A DNA stretch of 64,000 nucleotides from Chloropicon primus (taxonomy: Eukaryota; Chlorophyta; Chloropicophyceae; Chloropicales; Chloropicaceae), in assembly GCA_023205875.1 (NCBI GenBank), contig CP060754.1:868001-932000 (forward strand), in the 5' to 3' direction. Under the pieces are notes generated by a model. That model made no database searches. It had not been told where the DNA came from and saw nothing but the letters and a program-made list of their open reading frames with translations. This document shows positions 63,998 through 64,000 of the stretch, piece after piece; positions within the stretch are counted from its first letter, which is position 1, and the number at the start of each line of letters is the position of its first letter. A program made the translations under genes and the position numbers.

Positions 63998-64000
63998 GTT

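Overview
The window is nuclear DNA of a photosynthetic eukaryote of the green lineage, most likely a compact-genome, GC-rich chlorophyte or prasinophyte-grade alga. Plastid genes support this: Cpn60-beta, tocopherol cyclase, NDC1, UGP3, chloroplast lipocalin and a GRXS16-type GIY-YIG/glutaredoxin fusion. So do a class VIII myosin tail and an NBP35 of the plant type that lacks the CPxC motif. Genes are dense (about 43 protein genes in 64 kb) and alternate between strands. Many convergent stops lie 9-110 bp apart and several divergent starts lie 47-210 bp apart. Roughly two thirds of the genes are intronless. The rest carry one to three short spliceosomal introns (62 to about 250 bp, mostly GTAAGT donors, one GC-AG), which I placed from splice consensus, reading-frame phase and protein-family continuity. 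Several 3' ends carry AATAAA. I see no transposon, virus-like element, tRNA, rRNA or CRISPR.

Layout: 0-5.3 kb, a GCR1/cAMP-receptor-like GPCR, a glucosamine-6-phosphate deaminase/LmbE fusion and the selenocysteine-pathway kinase PSTK. 5.6-10 kb, plastid Cpn60-beta and mitochondrial HSP60 in tandem. 10-23 kb, TYW1, an unknown membrane protein, a YCII protein, RNF32, NBP35, a GT64 glycosyltransferase, a DUF4336 protein, RMI1 and a MATH-domain protein. 23-34 kb, CCT3, PUS1, DDX55, a type II thioesterase, GRXS16, a KEN-tailed coiled-coil protein 3 bp ahead of a DUF819 protein, and an unknown two-exon gene. 34-45 kb, CFAP298, a putative lumenal protein, F-box/LysM, RAD18, ProRS with an N-terminal GST-like domain, an LC8-type dynein light chain, a TCAIM-like protein and tocopherol cyclase. 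45-64 kb, myosin VIII, an Asp-rich membrane protein, a nucleostemin-family GTPase, an AGTRAP-like protein, SDHC and SDHD tail to tail, a free-standing EDC4/VARICOSE C-terminal region, NDC1, UGP3, a TMEM70-like protein, chloroplast lipocalin and the 3' part of a rotatin-like gene.

Themes: protein folding (three chaperonins), RNA and translation (PSTK, TYW1, PUS1, ProRS, DDX55, nucleostemin, EDC4), genome maintenance (RMI1, RAD18), plastid prenylquinone, lipid and stress functions (tocopherol cyclase, NDC1, UGP3, lipocalin), and cilium or basal-body genes (RNF32, CFAP298, LC8-type light chain, rotatin). The last group implies that the organism makes, or recently made, flagella. Nothing here forms an obvious bacterial-style gene cluster. 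The most novel-looking items are the possible dicistronic pair at 31.1-32.8 kb, the WD40-less EDC4 protein, the linked SDHC/SDHD genes, the GST-ProRS fusion, a GC-AG mini-intron, a translatable 96-bp intron and a family of palindromes near 49.1 kb.
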